Part shown: positions 22,901-35,419 of the stretch, piece after piece
How the letters are laid out: each line of letters begins with the position of its first letter
Numbering within the stretch: the stretch's first letter is position 1
Assembly (NCBI GenBank): GCA_958496175.1
Contig: OY292274.1
Span: 14,033,689-14,097,688, forward strand
Origin: Sisyra terminalis
Lineage: Eukaryota > Arthropoda > Insecta > Neuroptera > Sisyridae
Length of the DNA stretch: 64,000 nt
Direction of reading: 5' to 3'
The notes under the pieces: model-generated
Databases searched by the model: none
What the model was told of the DNA's origin: nothing
The model's input: only the letters and a program-made list of their open reading frames with translations
Translations under genes and position numbers: made by a program

Positions 22901-23449
22901 TTAGTATGATAAAAGTAAGGTCAACTTATTTGAAAATAAAGTTAACATTACAAAGATGCAAGTGTTATCTAGAGATGATAACATTTTGACTAAGAAAAAA
23001 AAATAATCAAAGAAAATTTAAATTTGTCACCTAACTAAATTAACATAACCGTCTATTAACGTTCAACCATATAATATTCCAGTCATATGAAATGATTATT
23101 ATTCTGACAAAACTAATATACAACTAATTATCACATTCACCTATACTCATTGGAATGATTTTCTAGAATACAATTGTTCCACTGTCAATAGTGAATTATC
23201 ATAAATTATTATGCATCCTGTTCAGGCTCGAAATTCATCAATATTGTAATTGAAATTGTCGTCCAGATTCATAAACGTGAGCAGTACATCCAACTCGAAA
23301 CTAAATTGCTTCTCTCTTATCATTCGTGCAAGTAATGAATCCCAAAATGCAAATGTTCAATTGCAACTGAATTTAATCCCCGTCATTGTCCCTTAATCTA
23401 TTGAAGATTGTCTCTTTTGATTAAATCAAAAAAAAGATACAAGTGACTA
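16979..23449. other. No gene recognised
   Basis: Long AT-rich stretch. Short frames (18235-18531, 18774-19052, 21001-21198) have no identifiable content. A 21-base A-run lies at 18401-18421. Around 18520-18760 the sequence is noticeably less AT-rich and non-repetitive, with no open frame, and could be a conserved non-coding element. I see no mobile-element ends. Confidence 0.5.
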
Positions 23450-23834
23450 AATTTTTGCTTGCAAAATTCTTAAGCGACAAAAAATAACCAATTAATGGCG
23501 CAAAAAAAACTCGAAACTTCAATAATTGAAAAATTTCCCAACTAGAGCTTTTTCTTTAAGTGATGTTTTCCGGGAAAACATGCAAGTTTTTTACTTCCAA
23601 AAATTACAAGCGTCCAAAAAAACACTAATTAATGACGTAAAAAAATCGATATTTTAAGAATCAATCTTGTCAAGATAGCACTACATAGAGTATTCCTGGT
23701 TAATATGCGAGCGATAATTTTGCTACGAGAACTATTAAATGGAAAAAAAAAACACCAAAATATATTTCAGAAATTACACAAAATTATATTTCAGAGTTAT
23801 TTTTTTCAAATTCCAAAAGTGTAATGCTAATTTG
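23450..23834 (+). repeat. Partial copy of the palindromic element at 48535-49650
   Basis: The right edge AAAAGTGTAATGCTAATTTG (ending 23834) matches, in reverse complement, the left terminus of the 48.5-kb element, and matches its right terminus directly. The segment around 'aatatgcgagcgataatttt' aligns with the minus strand of 48590-48670. Two internal sub-repeats with TTAATGGCG/TTAATGACG followed by an A-run recur about 137 bp apart. Only one arm is present, so this is a half-element or a copy whose palindrome has been resolved. Confidence 0.6.
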
Positions 23835-24720
23835 ATTGGCGTGTAAAATTCTATTGCACAAAATTGTTAAAATTTCATTATTTGAAGCAAAAAAAAAACT
23901 GCTATATTTATTTGATTAATTAAACTCAAAACCAATCAACAAACTTTTTCGACAGTAAATAGTATTATATATGTTAAATAAGTGTTTAAGATAAAAATGC
24001 CACAAGGTATATTTGAAACAAAAATTTGCCTTTATAGCCTTGACCAGTCGAAAACATTAATGTAAAAAGCAGATAAGATTTATTTAGTATTAGGTTTACC
24101 ATTCCCAGACACTGAAAGTTTAAGGGGACAGATTTTTTCTTTTAATTACGAGTACTAATATCTATCTAGATGTCAAATTTTTAAGTCACACACATAATAG
24201 GTTTACTTTTTTAGAGAATAAGTTAAGTTGGGAAACCGAAATTTTAGGTTAAAATTATACAAATACTGTTAATGAGATTTAAAATTTACAAGATTTTACA
24301 TAACATATACAGAGGTAAACTTATAAATAAGATGGCTTTTCTAAGTTTGGGGAAATGGAGTAGAAAGTTACAACAAATGATTCGTTTAAATATTCACATT
24401 TTGAGTAAGCTTATATCCTAAACTTTGATGACACTGCTTTACATTTGACGCAACCACAATACTTTTTCCACGCAAATATTGCATCAGCCATTTATCCAAC
24501 TAATACTTTCCGGAAATCAAATAAAAGCTGTTTGAAATTTGCCATCCGAGGCTTTATTTTTGACAAATAAGGGATTTCATATGTTGGCTTTAAAAGATGT
24601 GACTCAAAAACTATCTAAGACTTATTACTTTTTAAACAGATTTTCAAGTTAAAAGAAGTAACCCATAAATCGAAGTTTTCATTCATCATTCCACAATCAT
24701 TATGTTTAATTCTTGATTAC
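23835..24720. other. No feature recognised
   Basis: AT-rich non-coding sequence without recognisable repeats or frames. Confidence 0.55.
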
Positions 24721-24820
24721 ATTTCACTTTAAATTGTAAAAGTTTACCTTGTATTTGACTTTGTTTCATAACATTCACTTGATCACATAATTAATGTGGG
24801 AATTTCATAAAACTTAAGTC
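24721..24820 (+). repeat. Dispersed repeat, partner of 62896-62992
   Basis: It shares 'aaattgtaaaagtttac', 'tatttgactttgtttcat', 'cacttgatcaca' and 'aatttcataaaa' in the same order and orientation with 62896-62992. Class unknown; no terminal repeats seen. Confidence 0.6.
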
Positions 24821-24830
24821 ACGATTAAAT

Positions 24831-24920
24831 AACAGGAAGTGTATTAATTTTCATCTCCAAAATTTGTCGCCACTAAAATCGCGAAATTAATATAAAGGAT
24901 TAATAAATAAAGAAGATACT
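24831..24920 (+). repeat. Direct repeat, partner of 25571-25660
   Basis: Both copies share 'gaagtgt-ctaatt-tca-ctccaaaa', a 'gtc-tca-aa-cgcga' block and a following A/T tract, about 740 bp apart. By eye identity is about 70 percent. Confidence 0.45.
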
Positions 24921-25570
24921 AAAGAAATATTAGAAACGAAGTATCACAAAACATATGTCAATCAATCGCAAAAATTATTAATAAAGGAAGAAATAATTTT
25001 ACCTTTGATTAATCACTATCTTCAATTGTCACTAATTTCACGACTTTTACATTTTGATATTTTAGTAATCTCCAAACAAAATAGGTTTAATTTCATCAAA
25101 CACATCACCAAACGTTAAGAATAATAATTTGCACATGTTTATTAACAATATTTTAATCAATAACCAAGCAATTAAGAATTGTATGAAACAAGCAAATTAA
25201 TTATATTTAAAATTACAAATCTACTCCTTTATTTAATTTTGACCTTTTTTTCAATTCGGCTACATTTGTTCTTTGCAAATTTGGATTACATCGCTCGCAA
25301 AGGAAATCGCAAAAACAATATATTTATTCTTGTCTTACACATTTAATTTTATGGTTTTGTCATTTTAAAAGTTATTGTATCAATTAAATTTGAAATAGTT
25401 GTTCTTGTTTTACTCATTAAACTTTTAAATTTCCATTTCTGTCACTTGAAAATTATCGATAATGTTAAATTTCAAAAAAATAATCTATCTGTGATCCAAC
25501 TGAAATTTTAGTAGATGAAAATATAAGGTGGTACAAGTCGATGTGCAAAATATCAGTTCGAATGAATAGC

Positions 25571-25660
25571 TGAAAGTGTGCTAATTATCACCTCCAAAAG
25601 TTATTGTCATCAGGAACGCGAAACAAAAATTTAGGATTTAAAAAAGAGACAAATATTAAC
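25571..25660 (+). repeat. Direct repeat, partner of 24831-24920
   Basis: Second copy of the block described at 24831-24920. The 650 bp between them has no recognisable coding content, so I do not call it an LTR pair. Confidence 0.45.
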
Positions 25661-27344
25661 TAAAAGAATTTTTTAAAATATGTTTACGTCTTATAATGTG
25701 CATTGACATATTCCCGTTTATTCAAAATTTAAGTTCTAAATACAACGATGTGTTTTAAATCCAGCCACGTTTTGGGTAAGGATTTAGAATGGCGATTAAT
25801 TATATTTTTGTGAAGCAACTTAAAATTTTGAACTTAATCCTTATATTTTGAGCTTTTGTATCTAATGCTTGAGAAACAAAAAGAAAAGCCTGGTACCGCT
25901 ACAAACAAATACAAACATTCGGATTACAGTTACTTGGCATGAACGCAATCATAAATCATTATTTACTAATAAAACTTTCCGTTTATTGTTGCGAGCGAAA
26001 TGTTTTAATGAAACAGTAACAATAAATTTTCCGATTGCAAACATTGATAATCTGGTGATTGAAGAACATACAAGTTATTCCTGTTTCACAAGGATAAAAA
26101 CGCAATGTTTAATCAGCTAACTCTCGCATTTATATCGTTCATGCAATTCCACCGCTTCACAAGTTTACATTGAATTTTTTGTTGGAATTTGGATTCGTTA
26201 TTTGCCACAATATTTTTTCGTATTCATCCGTCAATCATATACAATGTCAAGTTTAATTTATATCAAATGGTATTGTTGTACAATTGTTCAACGTCCCAAT
26301 TTATCCTGTCATTTTGGTTGGGAGATGTCATTCTAGAGCAGTATCATTCAACGAAAATAAACGTCATCTGAGAACAATAACGTTCTATTTCACAAATAGC
26401 TTATAAATTTCAACGTTTATTCCCGAAATGATTTACAAATTTCCATAGTCGATCTATTTTCCTTGTTCGAATAGTTGAAAAAAGAATCACGTTTCATTTT
26501 ATCCACTTCTATTTATATTTTCAGCTGCATACTCGTTCAAACTATTATTTTTCTTACATAAACTGCAAGGTGAAAACTATGAAATCTCGATACAACGAAA
26601 AACGATCAACTGGAAATCACCAATTGATGAAAATAATAATACATAAAGTGTACAAAATCCATTGCATCTAAGAAATAACGCTTTTCTTTACGGCGAAATT
26701 CAAAAACAACAATCGAACTTTGCTCTGGAAATTTTGTTCTTTAAATCAAACCATTGTACGCTTCAATCTTTTTCCATTAAAGAAGCACAGATGAAATTGT
26801 AGATTAGTTTTAAAAATCAATCTAGAATTATTTTTATTTTCATCTGCGACTAGGAAATATGAATAAGTTTTATTTTATTTTACTTAAAAATTCATAAAGT
26901 TTCGTATCTTTTTTTCCCAGAAAAAATCATTTACCCCAAAAAATGAACCATTACATCAGAATTATTAAAGTTTTTCTTTAAAAATGAAACACTTTCTCAC
27001 TTATGGCTTCAAAAACATTTCTTCTACTTGAATGAAATAATTTCAAAAGTGAAAGTGGCACGCATTCCTACTTTGTCCAACAACGTTCAAAATTCCAAAT
27101 ACCCTCAAATAATAATCGTGAACTATTTGTTGTGACTTTGAAGACCACTTTATATTGTCTCGAATCGTTGCGCTTAAAAAAATAACAAAGCTCATTGAAA
27201 GATTTATAACGATCATTTTAAAATACAAAGATAAGCACTGAAAATGTATCTAAACGAGAAATTAATCTAAACAAGATCCTATTGCAACTTTATTTTTAAA
27301 CCAATCAAAATTTTATGCTTTAAAATACCATACACCGTACCAAC
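25661..27344. other. No gene recognised
   Basis: Less repetitive than most of the window. Frames at 25869-26120 and 26189-26371 are open for 60-83 codons but have no identifiable domains. No element termini were found. Confidence 0.5.
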
Positions 27345-27778
27345 CGTACCGTTTATATTTCAAAGAGGCAATTTTTTAAAATTTAAATTGAATTTATTGT
27401 GCTTTTTATCACTTCAACTAAAAATATTTTAACATTTTATTTTCTTACTTTAAATTACTTTTCCAATGATACATAACTCACCTGTCTAATGTAAAAATTT
27501 CTGTTTTCATCCCTAGGGAATACCTTCCTTTATTATTTTTTTGGAATGATAAGTAGCCTATAGTCTGTGAGAAATTATGTTGTATCTTAATACCAATTTT
27601 TTTTAAATTCGGTTGTTCCGTTCTTTAGTTAAATCGGGACACACAGACAGACAGACAGACATAAATTTTAAAATGTTAAATTTGGAATAAGAGCCTCTTG
27701 CAAGCAATATTTACCCTAAAATTCGGTTTAATATCGAAATGTACAGACAGACGTAAGAATTTTATATATTAATATAAT
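27345..27778 (-). mobile_element. Helitron-like dispersed repeat, copy B
   Basis: It is the reverse complement of copy A (736-1170) over its full length. Shared landmarks are 'acagacagacgtaagaatt' at the outer end, 'acacacagacagacagacag' for the pyrimidine tract, 'taccttcctttattattttt' and 'tttatatttcaaagaggcaa' at the inner edge. The start dinucleotide TC is not preserved here. Coding capacity is absent. Confidence 0.6.
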
Positions 27779-30513
27779 TATTACCAAATCTTATAATATA
27801 AAATAGTTTAAATAAATTAGTCGTATAAGTTATTATATATTGTTAAATTTGTTCAACAAAAGTAAAATTATGTTAAAACAATTATATTACAATTTAAATA
27901 CGGTTTAAATAGTATGTTATTAATTTATAAGCAGGGTCCTTGTATTACCTGTAATAAAACTATATTATTTACTATGCAAACTATTTTATTTTACAATGCG
28001 TTTCAGTATTAGTAAAATAACTTTTTCAATTTGTTGGTAGAAAAGCATTGGTATGTGTCAGACTAGATTTGTATTTCTTTCATTCATAAAATACGCAATA
28101 TATAAAGTCTCGTAAATAAAGAATGAAAATAAGATTTATTTGATGCATTCAAAGAACAAAATTAAATTCAAATTTCTCTTTATAAATCTACAGCATTTCT
28201 TTAACGAAATAGGAAATGCTGGTTTTTAATAAGTTTAGCATTTTTCAATAAAAATAACAATATTTTCCACATGAAGCAGTTCTTACTATTATTGAAAAGA
28301 TCAAAATTTTTCAAATTAAATTTTTAATTAAAAAATCTTTACCTATTCTTATTTTTTAAGTAACTGAATATGAAATTTCAAATTTTGTTAAATTAATGGA
28401 GAGCTTATCAACTTAATATCTAAAATTTAAACTAATATCTAAAAATTGTTTAACAGCGGTAATTTGAACAAATTTTATTTGAAAGTTGCATTGGCTAATT
28501 TTAAAGTTTTAATTTGGCTCCTTTAAATGTTCTGAGTAGTTTGAATATTCTGGTTACTAAAGATGAGTATTTTAGAATACTTTGATCAAAGGGTTGTGAT
28601 TTAATCACTAATTTATTAGTTTTTCTTGGCCAAAAACAATATAGTTTATTTCAAAAGTGTAAAAAACGAAGTTCTTCATGCAGATATTCTTTTTTTTGCG
28701 TATGTGGAGTTTTTCAAAATGTTAGGTTTAAACTCGACTCTTATCAATTCTGTTTTGTTGTTAATTATTTCTCAAGAAATGAAATGTTTAAAACCACTTA
28801 AAGATTTAAATTTTTAGTCTCATGAATTTTTATATGTGGTTTTTCCAAATAAAAAAATAAAAAATAGTTTTCAAGAATTTAATTAAAACTCAGACTTAAT
28901 TTATAAGAAAATTCCTTCCCATTACATAATTCATAGTTAAAAATACGCAAATATTCTCAACTCATCAAATAAAATTTTATCTAGAAGAAATACCACGATC
29001 AAGACGTGAAAATACCAGCCCTTATTTAAAAGTTAAAAAAAAATTCTTTTTAAAATCAAAATTAGTAAAAATTTTAATTCCAGATTAGCATCTTATATTT
29101 TGATAAAAATTAGCCTTAAACGAAACGTTAATTGGTACCACTCGTTAAGTAATAGTTAATAAATATGTCATATTTACATTACCGCAATTAATTTTGTTAA
29201 GAGACAAGATTTTCTGACATTTGCATAATTTTTAAATAATTATCTCTCATTTTTTATTCACCAAAACAATGAATTATATAATATACTAAATATGGTTAAT
29301 CCCTACTACAATGAGAACTAAATCTTTCTTTTGGCTCAAACAAACTATGTGAGTTATAGCTAGCCATTTGTAATAATATACCCATTTGGTCACCATTAGC
29401 CATAAAATATTGATTTTCAAGAGAAATGAATGCGACTAATTGCACGAATCAAATCTAAATCTTCTACAACACACATACTACCTTTTAGCCTTAATGAAAA
29501 TTAATTGTTTGCTCTAAGCTATCAAATAGTATAATCAAATAAGGTTTACCACTGAGTGTTTATTATTATGGAGTACCTACCTATTTTTCAAAGTTACATT
29601 AGAAAGTTACAGTAAAAGTTAAGCAAACGAAGAATTTCTCTCTAGCAAGAAAATTGAACTCATTACTGTATTGAACCATTGAACAAATGTAAAAAAATCA
29701 AAATAACAAAGAAATTTACCGTTCTTTATAAAATTATTGTGAGACTTTTCTTTTCGTACGTTTGTTTCACTTGAGAAGATTATAATTCTAGTATAACAGT
29801 CAATTTTCTCCCCTTTTAAAGTATTGCTTCCCCATTTAGCGGGAGTTAAGGAAATTAAAGTGAATTTGTCAAGTAGCTTCCCTACAAAGAGCTACTCTAT
29901 CTGAAGGGTATTAAAACTTATTCTACCTCAGGCTTTAAATAACCAAAGTTAGATACATTGTCCCGAAAACATAATTTTGAACTAAAGAAATAGAAACAAA
30001 GAATTGTAGTTGTCATGAAAAAGCTAAAATACTTAGAAATCAATTAAAAAAATCACTTTCATATAAGACATTACTGTTAAGGACCATTAAATCTTAACAA
30101 TAAAAAGTTAAAGAAATGTGAGTAATTCTCACGAAATATCAAAATTCTTGTCCTTTCAATTTTTACAAATATCTAAACGCCCTAAAAATCAAAACAATAA
30201 TATTTTGTATTAGTTTTCGGCATACTTAAAAAGTAGTTTCATTAAAATAATGAAATCTAATGTAAACAATTTACAATTCATCATGATTGTTAGTACGACT
30301 TTTATCAAGTAACGTAATTCGTAGACGAGTACATCCGTATGAAACATTGTAATGTCTTCTATCTCAATCTCTTGTTCGTCAAATCTTAAAGGTTTATATG
30401 TATATCTCTTTTTGCTGTCGCTTTTTTGTTCCATGAATTTTCAAGTCAGAACGATGCTAAAATAGTTTTCACTTAAAAAAAAGCAAATGTTCCGTTTATA
30501 AGTCTTACAGAAA
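27779..30513. other. No feature recognised
   Basis: AT-rich non-coding sequence. The frame at 28626-28817 is short and unrecognised. Nothing else stands out until the LTR. Confidence 0.55.
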
Positions 30514-30539
30514 ATAGTGTAACAGAAAGGGACAAAGTC

Positions 30540-30599
30540 TGTCTCTCTCTTTGTGTCATGCCGGCACGCGATTGGCTGAGTGACTTCTATCTCTCTCCC
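30540..30599 (+). promoter_or_regulatory. CT-rich (GAGA-type) tracts in the LTR U3
   Basis: CTGTCTCTCTCT at 30538-30549 and CTATCTCTCTCCC at 30587-30599 are repeats of the kind bound by GAGA factor in insect hsp promoters. An inverted CCAAT box (ATTGG, 30571-30575) lies between them. Binding is inferred only from sequence. Confidence 0.5.
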
Positions 30600-30625
30600 A
30601 CCAATGCGAATGTACATATAGATTG

Positions 30626-30668
30626 TTCTTGAAACATCTAGTGGGTGGTGGAACATTCTAGAATGTTG
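30626..30668 (+). promoter_or_regulatory. Heat-shock elements in the LTR U3
   Basis: GAACATTCTAGAATGTT at 30651-30667 fits the HSF consensus of alternating GAA and TTC units every five bases: three perfect units and a fourth with one mismatch. A weaker array, TTCTTGAAACATC, lies 25 bases upstream at 30626. Spacing to the TATA-like box just downstream matches known hsp promoters. Confidence 0.75.
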
Positions 30669-30679
30669 GGTTGCGGGTA

Positions 30680-30715
30680 TGGTATATGAGTCGCTCAGCT
30701 TAAGCCCAGGGACAG
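30680..30715 (+). promoter_or_regulatory. TATA-like box and likely start region of the LTR
   Basis: GGTATATGAG at 30681-30690 lies about 15 bases after the heat-shock element. An initiator-like GGACAGTTC lies about 27 bases further on, near 30710-30718. This would define the U3/R boundary. Confidence 0.45.
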
Positions 30716-30972
30716 TTCTGTACGAAAGTTCAGATTTAAATTTCCGTTACAACAAAGCGATTACAAAGCGATTTTTATTGTGATTTCGATTTAAAAGTGA
30801 TTATTGTCATTTGAGTGATTGTTTTGACAAGTGTAATTGTGTAATAAAAAGTGTATACAAGTGTAATAAAAAAAGTGACTGTTCAGTGTGAAAGTGATTA
30901 TTTATTTCCAAAAGAAATTAAAGAACGAATAACGCCATCTCAATACAGTTTTGAGACGTCACATTACAATAG

Positions 30973-33900
30973 GAACATTCCCAGAAAGCAAACATCTTCT
31001 GACTAATAGCGACCTTGAAGGGAATTGGTCAAAAGAAATGTAAAATTTTGAGTGACAATTAGTTGAAAATAAAAATGTATAGAGACATCAGCTCATAAAT
31101 CGTTCAATCGGATCAATCGGGTCAATTTTTGTATCCATATGAGTATTTTTATAAAACTCACTTCTTTCATAATCCTTCACAAGTAAATATGTATTTATTA
31201 TAATCAACAAAAATGCGGCAATGTTATCGATGTCAAAAAATCAAATTTTATAAAACCAACTTTAGGAGATACAATGTTTACCGGGTTCGCTCTAGGACAT
31301 AAGTATGAAATGTCATCAATATTTGTTAAACCTATTTTAAATATTGTTTTACCTTGATTAATTCTTTTGAAACGAATATTAAAAACAAAAATCAATTTCA
31401 TATTGCAATGTTCTTTAAAAAAAAAACGTTTTTTTAGTAAATAAATGTAGTAAAAAAAATTGTAGACAAAAAACTAAGACTTATTGTACCTCAATCAACA
31501 ATGGCTTTTCTTCTTTCCTCTAAAGATTTATATTTGTATGAAGTTAATTGAAATTTGTTATAATTGCAATTAGTATTATGTGCAACAGTTAGAAATAAAA
31601 CAGGATAATCAAGCAATTTCAAAAATAAATTATTTAAGATTAAAAAGTGGTGTTCAGAATAGTTAAAAGAAATTGTGGTTTAATAACGAAATATTAATTT
31701 ATAGAGAACTGAATAACTAATGCCAGTTGGGTAAACTGCTATAAACTGTAAGTAGTCTTAAAGCTTCTTTGTTGGGAAACAGTTTTTGTTATTTTTGAAA
31801 AGTTAATAACAAAAGAAAGTTAGTTTTATTCGCAGACAATAGACTATTGTGGATATATTACATGCTTTGATAGTGAATAGACAAAGAGAAGACTTTGCAT
31901 ATCATCTTCTTACCTCTTGGAGTATCTGCTTTCATATTGACTTGTCACATAGTTGGCTATCAACAGAGTTTTCAAAACTTGTTATAAGTCAGTGTTCTTA
32001 AATATTCTTCCAGAAACTCGCCGGAGGAAACGTTTCACAATGTATGAGTACACGCGAATAATTCCCTCACAAAGTTTTACTTTAATCAATGCATCATTTT
32101 TATTGTATGGCATAGGAACTTTTTATAATTTTCTTAAAAAGCAATACTGTGCAACTGTTTTAAAACGCAAAACTTTGCCATTTTCTTTTTGTTAAATGAA
32201 AAATGTTTGTTATTGATGGAAATTTTAAGTAAGTCGTATTTAAGAGTGAAGCGTTCGAGCTTGAGCTTTGTTTTGCATTTATATAGGTAGAACAATAATA
32301 TACTCAGTGATGTTTATTGTTGAGGTTTTTATAAGAAACTCATTAAATTTTCTTTACTCTTTTCATTATGAAGACCATAAAATAAATGTAAGTCTCTTAA
32401 CGGGGAAAATGGTTGGGAAAAAGTTTCTGTGTACAAATAATAATAGAAATAATTATAACAGCATTGTAAAACGTCTTCGTTTTTAATTTACGAAAATGCT
32501 ATTCTATTAAAACCTTTAAAAAAAAAACACTTAAAAATATTAGAGTTTCTCACCAAATATATCTAAAGTATTTTTCACAAGTTGTTAAAAGATCCGTCCA
32601 ATAACAGTAAATATTTTGGCAACGTTAAAACTTTGGTAAGGCAAATAAAATAGTTTAGATATAAATATAAAAAAAAAAACTACAAAAATTGTTTTCCGAA
32701 CTGAAGTTAGTGCTTTTTTGTTTAAGTTCTGTCTAACACTGTGAAGTTCCTTAAGTCAAAACAGTTCAATATTTGATACATTCTAAAAATCGTGAACCAA
32801 ATAAAATAAATTTTTTTTTCATTTAAAACTTACTAGATATATTTTTGACATATATGGAATGATTTTTAAAACTGAAACATAAAAGATTTTTTTTTTCATT
32901 TTTCAAGGACTTTGTGAGAATTGATGGTAGCTATAGGGATGAGCTTAATAACGTAAGTCAAAGATAACAACGTTTTGAACTGCTTTTTTTGGTATTCGAA
33001 ATTAGCATTTAAATAATAATAATTTAAATACTTAAAAAAAATAATGAGGATAATTTTAGCAATAAGTTTTATATAATCCCAAAGTGAAAGGTTCAAAAAA
33101 ATAAAGTAATGATAATATAAAACCAAGAAAAAACCATTTGATAACCATTGATGTTTTATCATATTGAAAATCCTTTAAAATTTCGAGAAAACTATTCACT
33201 TCGGTAAGCCTTCGAAAAATCAAGATCTTGTACTATCTTTTTTCAAATATAATAGCATTGTTTTCATGATCAGAAATTTATTTTCTTTAGGAACCAAAAA
33301 ATCAGCAGTATTAGCTGATTGGAATAGAAATCTAGGTTAAAAAAAATTTTCAGGATTAATAAAATAATTTTGATAGAATTGAATTAATTTTTATACCAAC
33401 TTAAAAAATTATTTCAAAACAAAGTGTAGAATTAATAAATAATCATTTAAATCAACATTGGTTTTAGGATAATCATTTCTTATATTCTGAACCAAACGAT
33501 AACATAAAATTAAAACGTATTTATTTAGCTCCTGAACTAACGTATTTAAAAAAATAAAGAAAACAATATAGTTATTTCACTCAAACCAAATTAAAGATTA
33601 ACGTTATTTAACGTTGGTATTAACCATTTTATTATATTAGTTATTAACTTTAATTATATTTCTTCTTTTTTTTGTGTTACTAAATTATTTTATGATAGTG
33701 TTCCTTCACCTTGTATTTATTTGAACAGTCGTTGTTTAAGAAATACATTGCAATTACCTTTTTAATTTAATTAATTATTATGCATTGAAATATATTTAAT
33801 AATAACGTTTCAATTGAAATGTTTTAATTTAGTTTAATTTTTGCATATCAACTACGAATTCTATTTTTAATCAACACTTCTTGTAAAAATGTCTGAATTT

Positions 33901-35415
33901 AAAACCGTTGTATTACTCTTTATGTTTATTGAAACATAAAGAAGAGTAATTCGTTTATTGATTTCTATTGTACATTATTTGATTTTAATATTGTTGAAAA
34001 TGTTTTTTTATAACAAAATAGCCTATAAGATAAATGTTATGAAAAATCAAAATGTAACTTATTTCATTTGAATACCGTTTATAAATTTTGAATATGTTTT
34101 CTGTAAAATTCGTTAAAATAATTAACAGTTTTCGAAGATTAGTGAAAATGCGTTAAGTGAAATGAATATTGTTGAATTACATAATTAACAGCTTACAGAT
34201 TTGTAAGTTGAAACTATTCACATACAAAACTCTAGGGGTGTGAAACACAAGGCATATAATTTCGCCTACTCATTAGTGATTTCAAAGCTTAAAATTCACG
34301 TTTGATCCTTGAAAAGGGTAAGCTACTGCCGAGGATTGTGCAATGTCCACATTCTTCTTATCTCACGCATTTCTAATGTGGTATTCAACTCTTCAACCGC
34401 ACAAAATTAGGTGCGCGGCCTTTTCCGGCCTATTCAAGAGATAATGATCCCAAACTAAAATAATAATGCTGAAATGTATAAGCTCAAATCTGTGAATCCA
34501 ATAAATGTAGCGATATGACTTCCGTTCCATTCACTCATATCGTATCATAGGTTTTTAAACCGAACTCAATGTTTTTTTTTAAACAAAGAAATTAATTCCC
34601 AAATTATTAAAAGCTCTTTTTTGATATTTTATGATAAAATATTTGAAACGATTTTTTATTGATATTAAATTGACATCAAGAGATGAAATTTTCATAAAAT
34701 TCAAAAACTAGAGTTAGTATAACCAGAATGAAAGAAAAATGGAAACATAAACTCTGTGCTCCTATTTGTCTACAATTGTATGAATCTTTTTGTTTCGAAT
34801 AAAATTTACGTGCTTGAGGTTAATTTTCGACGCTTTTAGTTTACTTTTCGATATAGTTATCAGCTTTTTCCAATTAACTAAAAATTTCTGCATAGCCGAT
34901 GTAACTCATGCAAATTTCCTGGAGAATTTTCATTAACTATTCCTTTTCTGCAACCAGTTAATCCATATCGAGCACTCTTCAAACCTTCTTTATTGTTAAA
35001 TATTTTTTTCAAAATCTTACAAATAGCATAAAAAATTTAGTAATCAAATGGAAACCAAATGGACTTTTTAAATGTTCCCTGTATTTGTGATTATACACAT
35101 TTAATCCATGTTTTTTCTTTGATCTAGCTTAAATTGTTTGCATGCTGCAAGTAAAAAGCAGAGAAGTATATTATTAACACAAAAGAAGATAATAAAAATA
35201 ATCAATAAAAAATTTCAAGGTTTCTTTTTCTAACGTGCGTATTAAGAATTAAAAAATGGTTTGAAAAATATTAATTTACGATGATCATTGATGTCTTTTT
35301 GCTTAAAAATAAATTTTTCATACTCTTTAAAAAATTAGGAAAAACTATTCAATAAATTGCACAAGCTTGCCATTTTATTTTATTTTAACTTTTGCTTTTC
35401 TAAGATTTCATAAAG
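30973..35415. other. No gene recognised
   Basis: AT-rich. Short frames at 31204-31401, 31953-32195, 32268-32486 and 32896-33162 have no identifiable content. One compact hairpin lies at 33912-33950. A patch with CGCGGCC and CCGGCC words at 34410-34435 is the only GC-rich spot. Confidence 0.5.
33912..33950. repeat. Short near-perfect hairpin
   Basis: ATTACTCTTTATGTTT is followed by a four-base loop (ATTG) and its reverse complement, with a three-base bulge in the right arm. It is too short for a typical miRNA precursor. Confidence 0.7.
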
Positions 35416-35419
35416 TTCA

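Larger units (their letters stand above)
30518..30968 (+). mobile_element. Solo LTR of a retrotransposon, TSD ATAG
   Basis: The 451-bp segment starts TGTAACAG and ends ATTACA (TG...CA). It is flanked by a perfect 4-bp direct repeat ATAG at 30514-30517 and 30969-30972. That is the target duplication size of Ty3/gypsy-like elements; BEL-type elements usually give 5. Internal signals run in the order expected of U3-R-U5. CT-rich tracts, a CCAAT-type box (ATTGG at 30571), a heat-shock element and a TATA-like box come first, followed by two AATAAA signals at 30843 and 30865. No primer-binding site, coding region or second LTR follows, so it is a solo LTR left by recombination between two LTRs. The intact target duplication suggests it is fairly young. 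Confidence 0.85.

Noticed and set aside
24831..25660. LTR pair
   Set aside because: Direct repeats are short and diverged, with no TG...CA ends, primer site or coding region between them.
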